DNA of 64,000 nucleotides from Megamerina dolium (taxonomy: Eukaryota; Arthropoda; Insecta; Diptera; Megamerinidae), in the NCBI GenBank assembly GCA_963854835.1, contig OY978526.1, positions 62,388,765-62,452,764 on the forward strand. The letters are read 5' to 3'. Under the pieces are notes generated by a model. The model ran no database searches. It saw nothing but the letters and a program-made list of their open reading frames with translations, and was not told where the DNA came from. The translations under genes were made by a program, and so were the position numbers. Positions within the stretch are counted from its first letter, which is position 1; every line of letters begins with the position of its first letter. Of the stretch, positions 38,664 through 49,156 are shown piece after piece.

Positions 38664-39889
38664 AAATGAAAATTCAATCATTTTATATTACTTTATTAGT
38701 TTTGGAATAATATTAAATGCGACCAGATCTCACAGTATTCCTCAGTTGCAATAGAAACAGAGTTTATGATTCCAACTGTTCTCTACGGCTTAGTTTAATG
38801 TTACACAATAGGTGCTCCCTCAATTTGTAACGACATCTCATTATTACGCAGGTTCATTTTTCTCTATTTATAAAACAATGTTTCATGGATGCAATTATAT
38901 ATAATTGCTTTAACAAATCCTTAACATTACATGATTAAATCACTAGTAATCATCAGTGAGCTTATCAACGTACGAGTACGAGTATTATGAGAATCACTTT
39001 ACTAAATGGCAAAATTATCCTTGAACTAAATGAAAGGCGTTGTGAATAAAAAAAAAAGCAAAAAATAAAAAAAGTTATAACAAATAAGAACAAAATTCCG
39101 ACTATTAACTGAACCATAAATTTGTGAACTTTAAGAACACTTAAGTTGGAAATTGTTTTGATGATTTTTTTTTTTTTTTTTGTAGGAGGCAGTCGGTTTG
39201 ATTTGTTCCCTTAAGTATTATACTATACTACATATAGAAATAGTATATTAATTCTACTATTAAAAACAAGAAATTAAGTCAACTAGACATATGTAGGTAC
39301 TATAAAGATTCAAAGTATTTATTTCGTATTTGAACAGAAATCGATAGGAATATATAATATATAATTAATTTGATGAAAAAAAATAAGTGAAAGGGACAGA
39401 AGGTTTATCAAATACTATATTATCATTATCATTATAATTATTTTATTATAAAAAAAATCAATATATTGTAAAAAAATAAATAATAATTTTGAGTATAATA
39501 GAATATTTAAAACAAAATTAAGAATACAAAAATGAGAATAATAAATATCTTTATGTTGAATGTAATTCAATCCCGCAAGTCTTTGTTAACACTTAACAGC
39601 CCATAGTATAATTCTCTTTATGAATTTTCATATTATTCATATCATTGTAGGAATATTTTGCTAAATATGTTTGTAGTTTGTCATTGTTATGATTGTTGCT
39701 GATGCTGCTGCCACAGCATTTTTAAATATTCTTGTATATATATATAAGTAAGGGTTAAGGTGTCCTACTAATATGTGAAAGACATTTTGTAAACTTCAAT
39801 TCTAGTTCTCAAAAGCCGTGAAACCCGTAAATAGGCGCTGGATAATTTATGAGGTTAAAAAATTAATTTGGTCTTGCATTTGATCCCTC

Positions 39890-40470
39890 TAGAGCGAATT
39901 TTCGGGCAACTATTATGTGGTTATTTGTCGATTTTCTGTGATTTTTGGTTAGTTTTGTATGACAGCTCCCTTAAGCAATGTAGATAGGGGAAAATATATT
40001 AGAGACAAAAATTTATTGGAGGCGAGCTTACAAATAAGCCTTCCATGGTCGTTTTTTGGGCATTTGCATAGTTATTTTCTGATATTTTTTGTTATTTTTG
40101 TATGGAAGTCCCCTCGCAAAATTAATGTAGGATCAACTTACATTTCACCCCTCCAGAGGCAACTTTTGAGCAGCTATGGAGTTAATCTGAAAGTATTTTA
40201 AGCGGATTTTTAACCGCCTTAGGGAGTGAAAAGAAGTAATAAGTATGTTTGGGCATATATTATGATGAAAAAAATAATGGGGACCGGTGGTATATTTGAA
40301 CCCTCTAGAGGCAGACTTGGTGCTAGGATGGCGTTTTTTCCATTTCTGCGGGGGAGGCCAACTAAAAATTACAGCTAGGGGATAGAGTAGAAATGTTGGA
40401 AAGGACAAATTAATGGGAGTCGCTTTACATTTAACATCTGAAGAGGCCAGCTATTAGGGATATATAATAC
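39890..40470. repeat. Diverged dispersed repeat, copy 2
   Basis: It shares ordered phrases with 13135-13690: TTATTTGTCGATTTTCTG, 'TTTGTATGGAAGTCCCC', 'CATTTCACCCCTCCAGAGGC', 'AATAATGGGGACCGGTGG' and 'CCCTCTAGAGGCAGACTTGG'. Within the segment the TTGTATGnnAG phrase and the 'CTCTAGAG' phrase recur, which suggests an old tandem structure. It is non-coding. Confidence 0.4.
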
Positions 40471-41239
40471 AACAAGAAAATGATAAAAATATCAAAGATT
40501 TGCCAATTTTAGTCATAAAACTATATAGATAGAAACGCAATTTTCTCTTCTTAGTTTTGACTTCGGCTTACGAAAACCAAAAGTGAAATACTATTTTATT
40601 TTATACATACTATTTTAGGCTCACCCTAGTATATGTATATGTGTAGGTATAAATTTCGTTTCTGCTCATAGGATTACCACATTTCAACCATGACCGCAAT
40701 ATGGTTTTATTTCAACTATTACAGTCGTCTTCCTGCTTTACAAGTTGCTTTTGTACGACTACCTTCAGTTATACCGACATACACCTACATATCCTGTGGT
40801 CGTTTTTCTGTATGTTGTTTTGTATAAATGTTTTTGCATTCCACTGTATGTGTATGTGTAATTAATATATACATAGCTATTTTAAGCGGGAGTGACTTGT
40901 ATAAATCTGCTGCTACTACTACTGCTACTTACTGCTTGCAGCTTTTGTTTACTCTACTTCAAACTGATGTTTACTTAAGGCAACCTACAATTTTTTAATC
41001 TTTCTTCTGAATTAATATTGTACAAAAGCAGCAGCAGCAGCAGTAGCAAGTTGAAGAAAATGATGATGAAGATGAAAATGTGAATGAAAAACCGCACATT
41101 ATGTTAATGATTCAGCAGCAGTGTCTATGCTTATTAATTAAGAATATAATTTTGTAATGATGTTCACTAGGAACTATGTACTATATATAGAGGGAGAAAA
41201 CTAAAGAAGACGAATATAGCAAATTATAAAAATTAAAAA

Positions 41240-41265
41240 ATCATATTTATTTCTTCTAGGTAGAT
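41240..41265 (+). promoter_or_regulatory. Possible recursive splice site (weaker)
   Basis: CATATTTATTTCTTCTAG is followed directly by GTAGAT (junction 41259/41260). The pyrimidine tract is shorter and the donor poorer than at 8090 and 36218. It is included because it has the same strand and layout. Confidence 0.25.
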
Positions 41266-41502
41266 ATAGTATGCATTCGAAGGACAGGGCAAATTTAAGT
41301 AAATGAATGAATATAAAAATGTTTTTCATAATTGTAAGCAACTATGTATTATATACAATACAATACATATATATGTATTGGATTGTAACTACTTGATTGT
41401 AGTACATGCACGAGTATTATTACTTAGCATCATTATTGTATTGTAATTATGATAATTGAGATTTCGCCTATTGTTCTTGTTATTGCTGAAGCAGTTGCGA
41501 AA

Positions 41503-41507
41503 CTACC
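41503..41507. repeat. Target-site duplication, left (CTACC)
   Basis: The five bases CTACC directly precede the 5' LTR and recur directly after the 3' LTR at 44959-44963. A 5-bp duplication is typical of BEL/Pao and Copia integrases. Confidence 0.9.
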
Positions 41508-41691
41508 TGTCTACGCCAGACTATTATGACACGCGCATTGTCTGTTGTCACCTTTATAGAAGGCGAATTCGACTCTGACTTGATCAGTCAGCAGTCGATT
41601 CGTGATTCTTGTTCTTCTTTTTTTTTCTTGTTATACATATTTTTTCCCGAACAAGACGGACAGTGCGCGCCCTTTTTTTTTTATATATATG

Positions 41692-41700
41692 TATAAAAAG
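41692..41700 (+). promoter_or_regulatory. TATA box of the 5' LTR
   Basis: TATAAAAAG lies about 190 bp into the LTR, after a T run and an ATATATAT stretch. It is followed about 40 bases later by AATAAA. The same signals occur in the 3' LTR at 44033-44041 and 44077-44082. Confidence 0.6.
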
Positions 41701-41884
41701 TTGTATGTTTTGTTGGACGCGTTTTTAAATGAAAAAATAAAGAATTAAATAGAACTTTTTAAAATCAAAAATATAGTGCTGCTTGAAACGATAGTATTTA
41801 AAAGTGTTGTTTATCAACACAATTTGCAGTGCAATTGTAGAAATATTACTTTGTGTACGAGCATATAATAAAACTAGTAATAAA

Positions 41885-42190
41885 ATGTCTCTACGTGGAC
41901 CAGGTCCAATACCAAATCGATGGCTGCATTGTCCTCGTAAGAGTGAGACCATTATTGCAGAACGATTTCTTGCCTTTAAGACACCATTGAGCGCTGCTTT
42001 CAAAGATCAAATGCCATTGGAATGTGTATTTCCGCCAGAGATGATTTTTGGCTACTGCAAGACATTAAAGTTAAAGTTGGGACTTTGGATTGATTTGACA
42101 AACACAAAACGCTTATATGAACGACGAAATGCAGCAAGCTGCAGTAGATTGTGCTACACAAGCATAGTGAAAGTGCAAATTACAAGCTGA
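41885..42190 (+). pseudogene. Captured 5' part of the mRNA-capping enzyme gene (5' LTR copy)
   Basis: Beginning at Met 41885 (open upstream to 41804), the frame reads MSLRGPGPIPNRWLHCPRKS, then ERFLAFKTPLSAAF, then VFPPEMIFGYCKTLKLKLGL and WIDLTNTKRLYE. This is the N-terminus of the metazoan capping enzyme, the RNA 5'-triphosphatase domain that removes the gamma phosphate from nascent mRNA in the nucleus. Family hallmarks visible are PxRWLxCPR, RFLxxKT, YxKxLKxKxGLxxDLTNTxRxY. Similarity stops after about 79 codons (42121), before the HCxxGxxR cysteine-phosphatase active site, which is absent. The frame then runs 22 unrelated codons to a stop at 42190. No guanylyltransferase domain is present. 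It is catalytically dead, but its start codon and frame are intact. Confidence 0.9.
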
Positions 42191-42568
42191 TCCAAAGTGT
42201 GCTATTGCGAATATAACAACCACGGCAATTAGCGATAGCACCTTCATCTCAAACGTAACAACAACAACAACAATTACCCAAACAGAACAAGTAGAAGAAA
42301 ATCTACAGCAACGGCGACAACAACAGCAAGATTTGCCGTCAATTATCTACAGCAATAGTGTGGACAAGATGAAAGCGAAAAATGACGCTACCAGCACAAC
42401 ATCAACAACAACGAAAACATCGCATCGACAAGTAGATTTTATTTATATTTATAATTTATTATTTCATAATTTAAGAACGGTTTATTAAAAATAATTTTTA
42501 CTCTCTTTTAAAGCAAGAAGCGGTTGGTGGTTCAAGTAGCGGAAGAATAAAACACCAACTCAACCAAG
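42123..42568 (+). pseudogene. Second captured coding-like block with putative intron (5' LTR copy)
   Basis: Directly after the capping-enzyme match another frame opens with DEMQQAAVDCATQA and two stops (42165-42170). It continues open through a Thr/Gln-rich stretch (TTTTTITQTEQVEE, LQQRRQQQQDLPS) to HRQ at 42431. A GTAGAT donor at 42432 and TCTCTTTTAAAG acceptor at 42513 define a possible 82-nt intron. Across it the frame continues as QEAVGGSSSGRIKHQLNQ and meets a strong GTATGAG donor at 42569. I infer that this is the linker between the two capping-enzyme domains, joined to the first block by deletion of the intervening exons. The match to the linker is unproven. Confidence 0.5.
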
Positions 42569-42618
42569 GTATGAGCGCACCGGCATCTATCTCACACACT
42601 CGCTCTTCGCTGAAACAT

Positions 42619-42636
42619 TGGTCCTTCGAGCCGGAT
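42619..42636 (+). other. Primer-binding site, tRNA-Tyr type
   Basis: TGGTCCTTCGAGCCGGAT begins one base after the 5' LTR. It is complementary to the 3' end of insect tRNA-Tyr including CCA. It sets the plus-strand orientation of the element and explains how minus-strand DNA synthesis would be primed. Confidence 0.88.
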
Positions 42637-42708
42637 AGGCTCAAAACATTGGTTGAGAAAGGAGAGAGAGGAGAAAGGAAAAACATTATTTTTTTTTTGG
42701 ATTTTTGA

Positions 42709-43051
42709 GGGTGGTCTCAGATTTTCTGTGGTTCCCGGCAACCCAGCCAGCCACAGAATTGGCAGCCAGCTAGCCATGGGAGCGGCATTCCCGCCTTAAA
42801 CCGAATCGGCACCTCGGTCGATTTCGGTGCTCCCAGGCATCCGAATGTCCATTAAGCCCTCCCAAAAGGTTTTTTGGGAAGGTGGTCTCGGATTTTCTGT
42901 GGTTCCCGGCAACCTAGCCAGCCACAGAATTGGCAGGCAGCCAGCCATGGGAGCGGCACCCCCGCCTTAAACCGAATCGGCACCCCGATCGATTTCGGTG
43001 CTCCCAGGCATCCGAATGTCCATTAAGCCCTCCCAAAACGTTTTTTCTTTT
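42709..43051 (+). repeat. 171-bp tandem duplication in the LTR-element interior
   Basis: Two units start at about 42710 and 42881. Both contain TTTCTGTGGTTCCCGGCAAC, AGCCATGGGAGCGGCA, AAACCGAATCGGCACC and 'CCATTAAGCCCTCCCAAAA'. They differ at a few positions, so this duplication is older than the LTR pair. The sequence is GC-rich compared with the surroundings and has stem-forming potential (for example ACCGAATCGG). It may be a packaging or leader structure; that is a guess. Confidence 0.88.
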
Positions 43052-43835
43052 CTTTCTTCTCTTTGTAGAACACCTGATGTCTCTGCTTCCACTGCCAACT
43101 GCTTCTATTGCTTACCTTATCTCATTATATTTTAAGTTATCTCGATTTTTTTTTGGTATTATATTCCCTAATTCTCTCCTATTTTTTTACTAAACAGTTT
43201 TACTTTATTCGATTTATTTTTAAATTTCTCTCACCACTTTTATTAAGTTTAATACTTCAACCGTTCTTTATTTATTATTATATTTATAAAATTATCTGAA
43301 ATTCTCTAATTTATTTTTTATATTTTCCTACTTTTGATGTGATATTAATCTTAATTTAATTTTATGTTTAACATTAATTTTAATTTCATCTTACTTAGAA
43401 AATTAATTTTATAATTTCTATATTTCTCACTCCCTCTCTCTCCCCATTATTTCAATTATAATTTAATTTATCCTGATTTTTTTTGTAATACATTCCCTAA
43501 ATTCTCTCCCTAAATTTATCACACATTCCCAAACAATTATTATTAAATTATTATTTTACAATTATTATTTTACTACTGTTTTTTAAGTTCTCTATTTTTG
43601 ATTGTTGTTGTTATTAATATTCATTTCAATATTTCAATATTTACCTCAATTTGGTTATTAATTTTATATTTAATATTAATTTTAGTTTATTTTATTTATA
43701 AAATTTATTTATATTTTTCTATATCTACCCCCCTTTTATCTCCCGTATATTTCTCTCTCCCTACCATCCTTTAATCTCACTCCCTCCCTCTCCGTGTCTG
43801 GTGTGGGCTTTGCGTCTCCATTGCAGTAATCCTGC
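43052..43835 (+). other. Pyrimidine-rich non-coding interior of the LTR element
   Basis: A T/C-rich tract with no coding frame of note. An acceptor-like TTTCTTCTCTTTGTAG ends at 43068 and could pair with the donor at 42569 in the LTR. The distal part has runs of CTCCCTCTC before the polypurine tract. There is no trace of gag, protease, RT or integrase. Confidence 0.7.
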
Positions 43836-43848
43836 AAGGGGGGCGGAA
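43836..43848 (+). other. Polypurine tract
   Basis: AAGGGGGGCGGAA lies directly against the TG of the 3' LTR. This is the expected site for plus-strand priming; a single C interrupts the purines. Confidence 0.8.
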
Positions 43849-44958
43849 TGTCTACGCCAGACTATTATGACACGCGCATTGTCTGTTGTCACCTTTATAG
43901 AAGGCGAATTCGACTCTGACTTGATCAGTCAGCAGTCGATTCGTGATTCTTGTTCTTCTTTTTTTTTCTTGTTATACATATTTTTTCCCGAACAAGACGG
44001 ACAGTGCGCGCCCTTTTTTTTTTATATATATGTATAAAAAGTTGTATGTTTTGTTGGACGCGTTTTTAAATGAAAAAATAAAGAATTAAATAGAACTTTT
44101 TAAAATCAAAAATATAGTGCTGCTTGAAACGATAGTATTTAAAAGTGTTGTTTATCAACACAATTTGCAGTGCAATTGTAGAAATATTACTTTGTGTACG
44201 AGCATATAATAAAACTAGTAATAAAATGTCTCTACGTGGACCAGGTCCAATACCAAATCGATGGCTGCATTGTCCTCGTAAGAGTGAGACCATTATTGCA
44301 GAACGATTTCTTGCCTTTAAGACACCATTGAGCGCTGCTTTCAAAGATCAAATGCCATTGGAATGTGTATTTCCGCCAGAGATGATTTTTGGCTACTGCA
44401 AGACATTAAAGTTAAAGTTGGGACTTTGGATTGATTTGACAAACACAAAACGCTTATATGAACGACGAAATGCAGCAAGCTGCAGTAGATTGTGCTACAC
44501 AAGCATAGTGAAAGTGCAAATTACAAGCTGATCCAAAGTGTGCTATTGCGAATATAACAACCACGGCAATTAGCGATAGCACCTTCATCTCAAACGTAAC
44601 AACAACAACAACAATTACCCAAACAGAACAAGTAGAAGAAAATCTACAGCAACGGCGACAACAACAGCAAGATTTGCCGTCAATTATCTACAGCAATAGT
44701 GTGGACAAGATGAAAGCGAAAAATGACGCTACCAGCACAACATCAACAACAACGAAAACATCGCATCGACAAGTAGATTTTATTTATATTTATAATTTAT
44801 TATTTCATAATTTAAGAACGGTTTATTAAAAATAATTTTTACTCTCTTTTAAAGCAAGAAGCGGTTGGTGGTTCAAGTAGCGGAAGAATAAAACACCAAC
44901 TCAACCAAGGTATGAGCGCACCGGCATCTATCTCACACACTCGCTCTTCGCTGAAACA
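43849..44958 (+). repeat. 3' LTR (1110 bp)
   Basis: The same length and sequence as the 5' LTR wherever compared, including T-run lengths. It ends CTGAAACA and is followed by CTACC (44959-44963). Near-zero divergence points to recent insertion or to gene conversion between the LTRs. Confidence 0.92.
44226..44531 (+). pseudogene. Captured 5' part of the mRNA-capping enzyme gene (3' LTR copy)
   Basis: A duplicate of the fragment at 41885-42190, offset by 2341 bp and carried by the 3' LTR. The start Met, 79 capping-enzyme codons and the same 22-codon foreign tail are preserved. A transcript from the 3' LTR promoter would read this copy and then flanking chromosomal DNA. Confidence 0.9.
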
Positions 44959-44963
44959 CTACC

Positions 44964-46794
44964 TTTTAGTAAACTTAATATTCGTGTATCATTTAAGTAT
45001 TCAACATTGGCTTATTAAGCATATTATATTCGACATATCATGTAGGTACCAATGATGTGGCAATACAGAACTTGCCGCATTATGTACATTTGCATTTAAA
45101 AGTAATTAATTATAAATTTTTAATGGCATTTCATTGTAGTCGAAAAACCCCAAACAATAAAACAAAATATTAAAAATAAAAATCCCAATAGTCCTACTGC
45201 ATATAATTGCTATTGAGGGCATACTGAGTAGGATGTAGAAACATCTCTACCAAAAAAAAAAAAAAAAAACAAAATGACAAAAACGATGAATATTGCAACA
45301 GCAGCAGCAACAATAAAACCAATCATATTACCTGTGTGTTGATTCACGGTGAAAATATTGGTGAAATGAAATCTACGCTAATGATAATTCAACAACAACA
45401 ACAACATGAACAACATACTGTAATTTATATTATAGTAGCTGTGTTACAATAGTAGCAGCAATAGTAAGTATGTAACTACATCTATACGTACATAGGGCAA
45501 ATACAATAGCATCGGCATCAGCGACAATAATAGTGTATGTTGGTAGTACCGTATATTTATATTAGTCCCAACAATACTAACAGCAATCTCATTATCTTTG
45601 CGCTATATGAATCTGATAGATGTGGATATGGTATTTGCATTACAATTTTCGTTTGTTTTTTTTTTTTATCATTTTTTTTCCTTTTTATTTTGATGATTTT
45701 CTCTTCTATGATTGTTCGACATACCAGCACACCTTTAACCAATATCATTGTATACACGTGTAGTATACATATAGTCGTTAACATATATATATAATTACAG
45801 ATGCTCTCGGCGATGATAATGATGATGTTGATGATAATGATAATGGGAAACAACAGCAACATTCATAACAATGATACAAATGAGTTTTCATATCAAAACA
45901 GTCAAATCACATAATGAAAATCAACTGCACACATGCAATCAAATACGCATTTATACAAATGTACATATGTATATGAAATGATGCAAAAATTCGTTTCATT
46001 TCATTCATCATTACAATAATTTTTCTAATTACCGTATATTTTTAGCCATAATTTAAGCGTAGATATCATTTTTTAACACATAACTCTTCAAGAAACTTTA
46101 ATTTACACAAATTGTAAAGTAATTCTGTTGAAAAATAAACATAATCCTCATACGTATATATATGTTTTTAAACAAACATCTATAAATTCATATCGAAGGT
46201 ACCGCTTGTGTCCAATGCATAATTCTACAAGTAATCTGATAAGTTCACCAAACTAACACCAGTGTTAGCTTTTGTATGGTAAGAATGTTTATTTTTGATC
46301 GTAACAATTCCAAATGTTTATGTATAGTTAAAGATTGATAAAAAAATTGATTTTCAAAAATTCAGGAATCTCATTTTAATATTAATCGTGCTTTTGATAC
46401 AAAAAATTGTTAGTTTGTGCTTAAAACTTTACGAATGGTATTTCTTCATTAAAAAAGATTAAAAAAAAATATCGAATTTTTATGTTAATAAATAAATATA
46501 GTAAATATTAAAATAAAAATCTAGAAAAATTTAAAACGAATGATACATTTTATACAAATTTGTTGATTTAAAAAAAAAAAAAATTAATTAAAATTATCCA
46601 ATCTCCCTTATAAATTTGTCAAAATATTTAGAATAATTCCAATTAAAATATAAGCTACATTGCATCTCAAGTTTATTGACACTCTTTATCTGAATCATAT
46701 TTTGACCAAACACTTACTAGATCAATATATGTATCAAGTCCTACCTACCAAAAATGTTATTACGAATTTATGATAACTTTTTCTGCGTTCTTTT
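44964..46794. other. Non-coding stretch
   Basis: No gene recognised. It contains an A run near 45250-45270 and scattered CAA/CAG and GATGAT phrases. The two frames overlapping 45537-45862 are low complexity. Confidence 0.5.
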
Positions 46795-46955
46795 AGAAGC
46801 TTTTCCATTGTTACTGCCGGAAAAATTGGCAATTGCTTGCCGACAGGTTGGTTCCGTTCAAAAAAATCTTCTTTTCTACATTACATTTATGCTTCAGCCG
46901 GGGATTGAACCCACGATCCACAGATCAGAAGAACAACGCACCAACTTGTTAGAAA
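46795..46955 (-). mobile_element. tRNA-derived SINE, partial copy
   Basis: On the minus strand it reads CTTCTGATCTGTGGATCG, then GGGTTCAATCCCCGGCTG (B box), then CAACCTGTCGGCAAGCAATT and CCGGCAGTAACAATGG. This matches the proximal half of the SINEs at 14103 and 51438. The A box and the distal body are missing. The 79-codon plus-strand frame over it is an antisense artefact. Confidence 0.82.
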
Positions 46956-49143
46956 AATGTCAATACATCAAAAATACTACAACAATGATATAAGCAATGA
47001 TAGAAGAGAAACAGCATCAAATTATCAAGTGATCAAATTATGGAAAAGTGGTCCTTATCACAGTTCCTATTCACTTTAGGTCAAAAAAAGTAATCTAACA
47101 AAAGTTCTGTAACTTGAAATCAGCGAATTTCAGTATACCGAGCTATTCCTGACATTAAGAGCGTTAAGAGCCTCACTATCAGAAATGTTTTTAAGTTTCC
47201 TTCACGCTTAAAAAATGTAATGAACTTTTCCTTCAATCCATTACATAGACCAGAAAACTTAACTACAATAACAATACTTGGTGTTGTATGATGCATAATA
47301 ATGATGCACATTGCCATTATTATTGGCGATACTATTTGTAGCAGCAGTAACAACAACAGCAAATAAAAAAATTGTACGTACGTGAACTACACGATTTACA
47401 TATACGTAGGTACACAATTCACAATTGAATTTATAGTGAAAAGAAAGTTGGATAGTGATGGTGAAATGGTGATGTTAGAAAGAATGCAATAGCCAAACTA
47501 CAATTAAATCTATCGCTTGGTTAATCAAGTAAGTACGATAACATAATGCAATTGCTATGATTGTGGTTGGCAGTAGCAGAAGCAACGTATTCTATTTCTA
47601 CTCCAACATGAACAGCAAAAACAATATGATTTCCACTAGCATCACATCGTTAATTCTGTACATTTGTTAGCTGCCAAGAAAATGTGCACCAACAGAAGCG
47701 TAGCAGTTTTTGTTTCTATGATAATCCCAAGAACCATAACATATTTCAACAACTGTGAGCATCATCTTACATTGTCTTATGTGTGCTTCATTCTACAGAA
47801 ATGCTATGAACCGAAAATACATATGTATATGTATAATTTACCTGCGTAAATATTATTGCATATGGCTATGTACGTAGACACAACAATGAACAAATTATGC
47901 TCTGCTATATACGATAACCTTGTACACGAAAATTTCTATTTTTATTTAGATTTTATTCTCACTTTCATTTCATAACAGTTTATTTTTGCTATTTGATACG
48001 TAGTATTTGCATATTATTGCTGTTATTGGTCATAGATCAGTTTATGGTTATTTTCATATAGCTATATTATATACCATTCACACACTAATGCATAGCACAA
48101 AGTATATGAAATCTGTAGAAAATGTCTTTCTGAATGGTCAATATGCTTTTCTGAAGTTTGGCATAGATCTAAGGATCACTCTAATATACCCAAATGTATA
48201 TATCCTCTACTCATGATGCACTTGAGCTTACTATAAAGAGTAAAATCCACTAGTGTGCATAGTGCAGTTCAATTTAACAACATCATAATGAATGCACATC
48301 CATATATATCATATTTATTCAATGTTTTAAAAAAATAACTTTTCAGAGAATAACCCCAACATTTACACACACACACACACACACACACACGCTCACATTC
48401 AATTTTACTCCTCAGTTACCGAGAAACTCATCAATAGCAATCAACTGTATTAAACTACTTGGAGAATACCTATGGATTTACACTGAAATACCCATACATA
48501 GATATATGAATACATATTTGTGGTATTCTCAAATCAGATTAATCTGACGACAATAACATGCAACGAGATGAAAAAAAAAATAACGTCGGATCCCAGCTGA
48601 TGATGTTGTTGTATGTTGTACGTGCAACATTTTAATTATTGTTGCCTTCAACTATTTGTTCTGGCACACGTACACACAAACACAGACAAGACTGCGCGTA
48701 TATTCATATGTACATGCGCATTTATGTATGCGAGTATGCATGTACGAAAGCAATCATAGTTAGCAATGGCAACACCAATGCACTAATGTCAATATGCGTC
48801 AAAAAGCCTCAAAATTAAAATTGTTTATATTGTAAATGCGTGTGTATGAGTGTTGTTGTTGAAATAACAATAAAAATAACAAAAACAATACAAATAATAG
48901 CAACAACAATAAGAATAATAATTATCAACTCTCTCGGAATAAACTGATTACGTGACGTATACCCGATATTTATACAGCCTGCTTAACGAAAGGCGCTGTT
49001 CTTCCATAAAACGTATATAAATGTATACGATATACATATTTTGAAACAATTTCTAGCTTTTTAAAGTGCATTTTCCCGTATATTTGAGTGACAGAATGAA
49101 GGCTCTTTGAGAATTTATTGGAATCTTTGATATTTTAGCATTC
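46956..49143. other. Non-coding stretch
   Basis: No gene recognised. It contains (AC)13 at 48365-48390 and CAACAA-rich DNA. Short frames show no motif. Confidence 0.5.
48365..48390. repeat. (AC)13 microsatellite
   Basis: A perfect AC dinucleotide run. Confidence 0.92.
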
Positions 49144-49156
49144 ATTAATCCATTTT

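Larger units (their letters stand above)
38664..41502. other. Non-coding stretch
   Basis: No gene recognised. It contains AT-rich DNA, a diverged dispersed repeat at 39890-40470, a CAG run near 41030-41045, and the splice-like site at 41240-41265. Confidence 0.5.
41508..42617 (+). repeat. 5' LTR (1110 bp)
   Basis: Bounded by TGTCTACG and CTGAAACA. A TATA box (TATAAAAAG, 41692-41700) and an AATAAA (41736-41741) place the likely start and R region near 41720-41760. Most of the LTR, including the captured capping-enzyme sequence, would then be U5 and lie in the 5' leader of the transcript. The U3/R/U5 borders are inferred from these signals only. Confidence 0.92.
41508..44958 (+). mobile_element. 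Non-autonomous LTR retrotransposon carrying a captured host gene fragment
   Basis: A complete 3451-bp element: 5' LTR 41508-42617, tRNA-Tyr primer-binding site 42619-42636, interior without gag or pol, polypurine tract ending at 43848, 3' LTR 43849-44958, and CTACC duplications outside. The LTRs begin TG and end CA and are the same length (1110 bp), with no difference in the stretches compared, which suggests a recent insertion. The interior has no protease, RT or integrase, so it must be mobilised by a related autonomous element, probably BEL/Pao judging from the 5-bp duplication and PBS. Each LTR contains a piece of the host mRNA-capping-enzyme gene. Confidence 0.93.

Noticed and set aside
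41725..42003. 92-codon minus-strand frame (and the copy at 44066-44344)
   Set aside because: It is antisense to the capping-enzyme fragment, which explains its good codon-like composition.
42498..43193. Pro/Leu-rich frames in the LTR-element interior
   Set aside because: They coincide with the 171-bp duplication and the pyrimidine tract on either strand, have no gag-like motif, and differ between the two repeat units.
41508..44958. Segmental tandem duplication of a genuine capping-enzyme exon
   Set aside because: The TG/CA ends, CTACC duplications, PBS and PPT in the right places make these LTRs of a retrotransposon and not a simple duplication.
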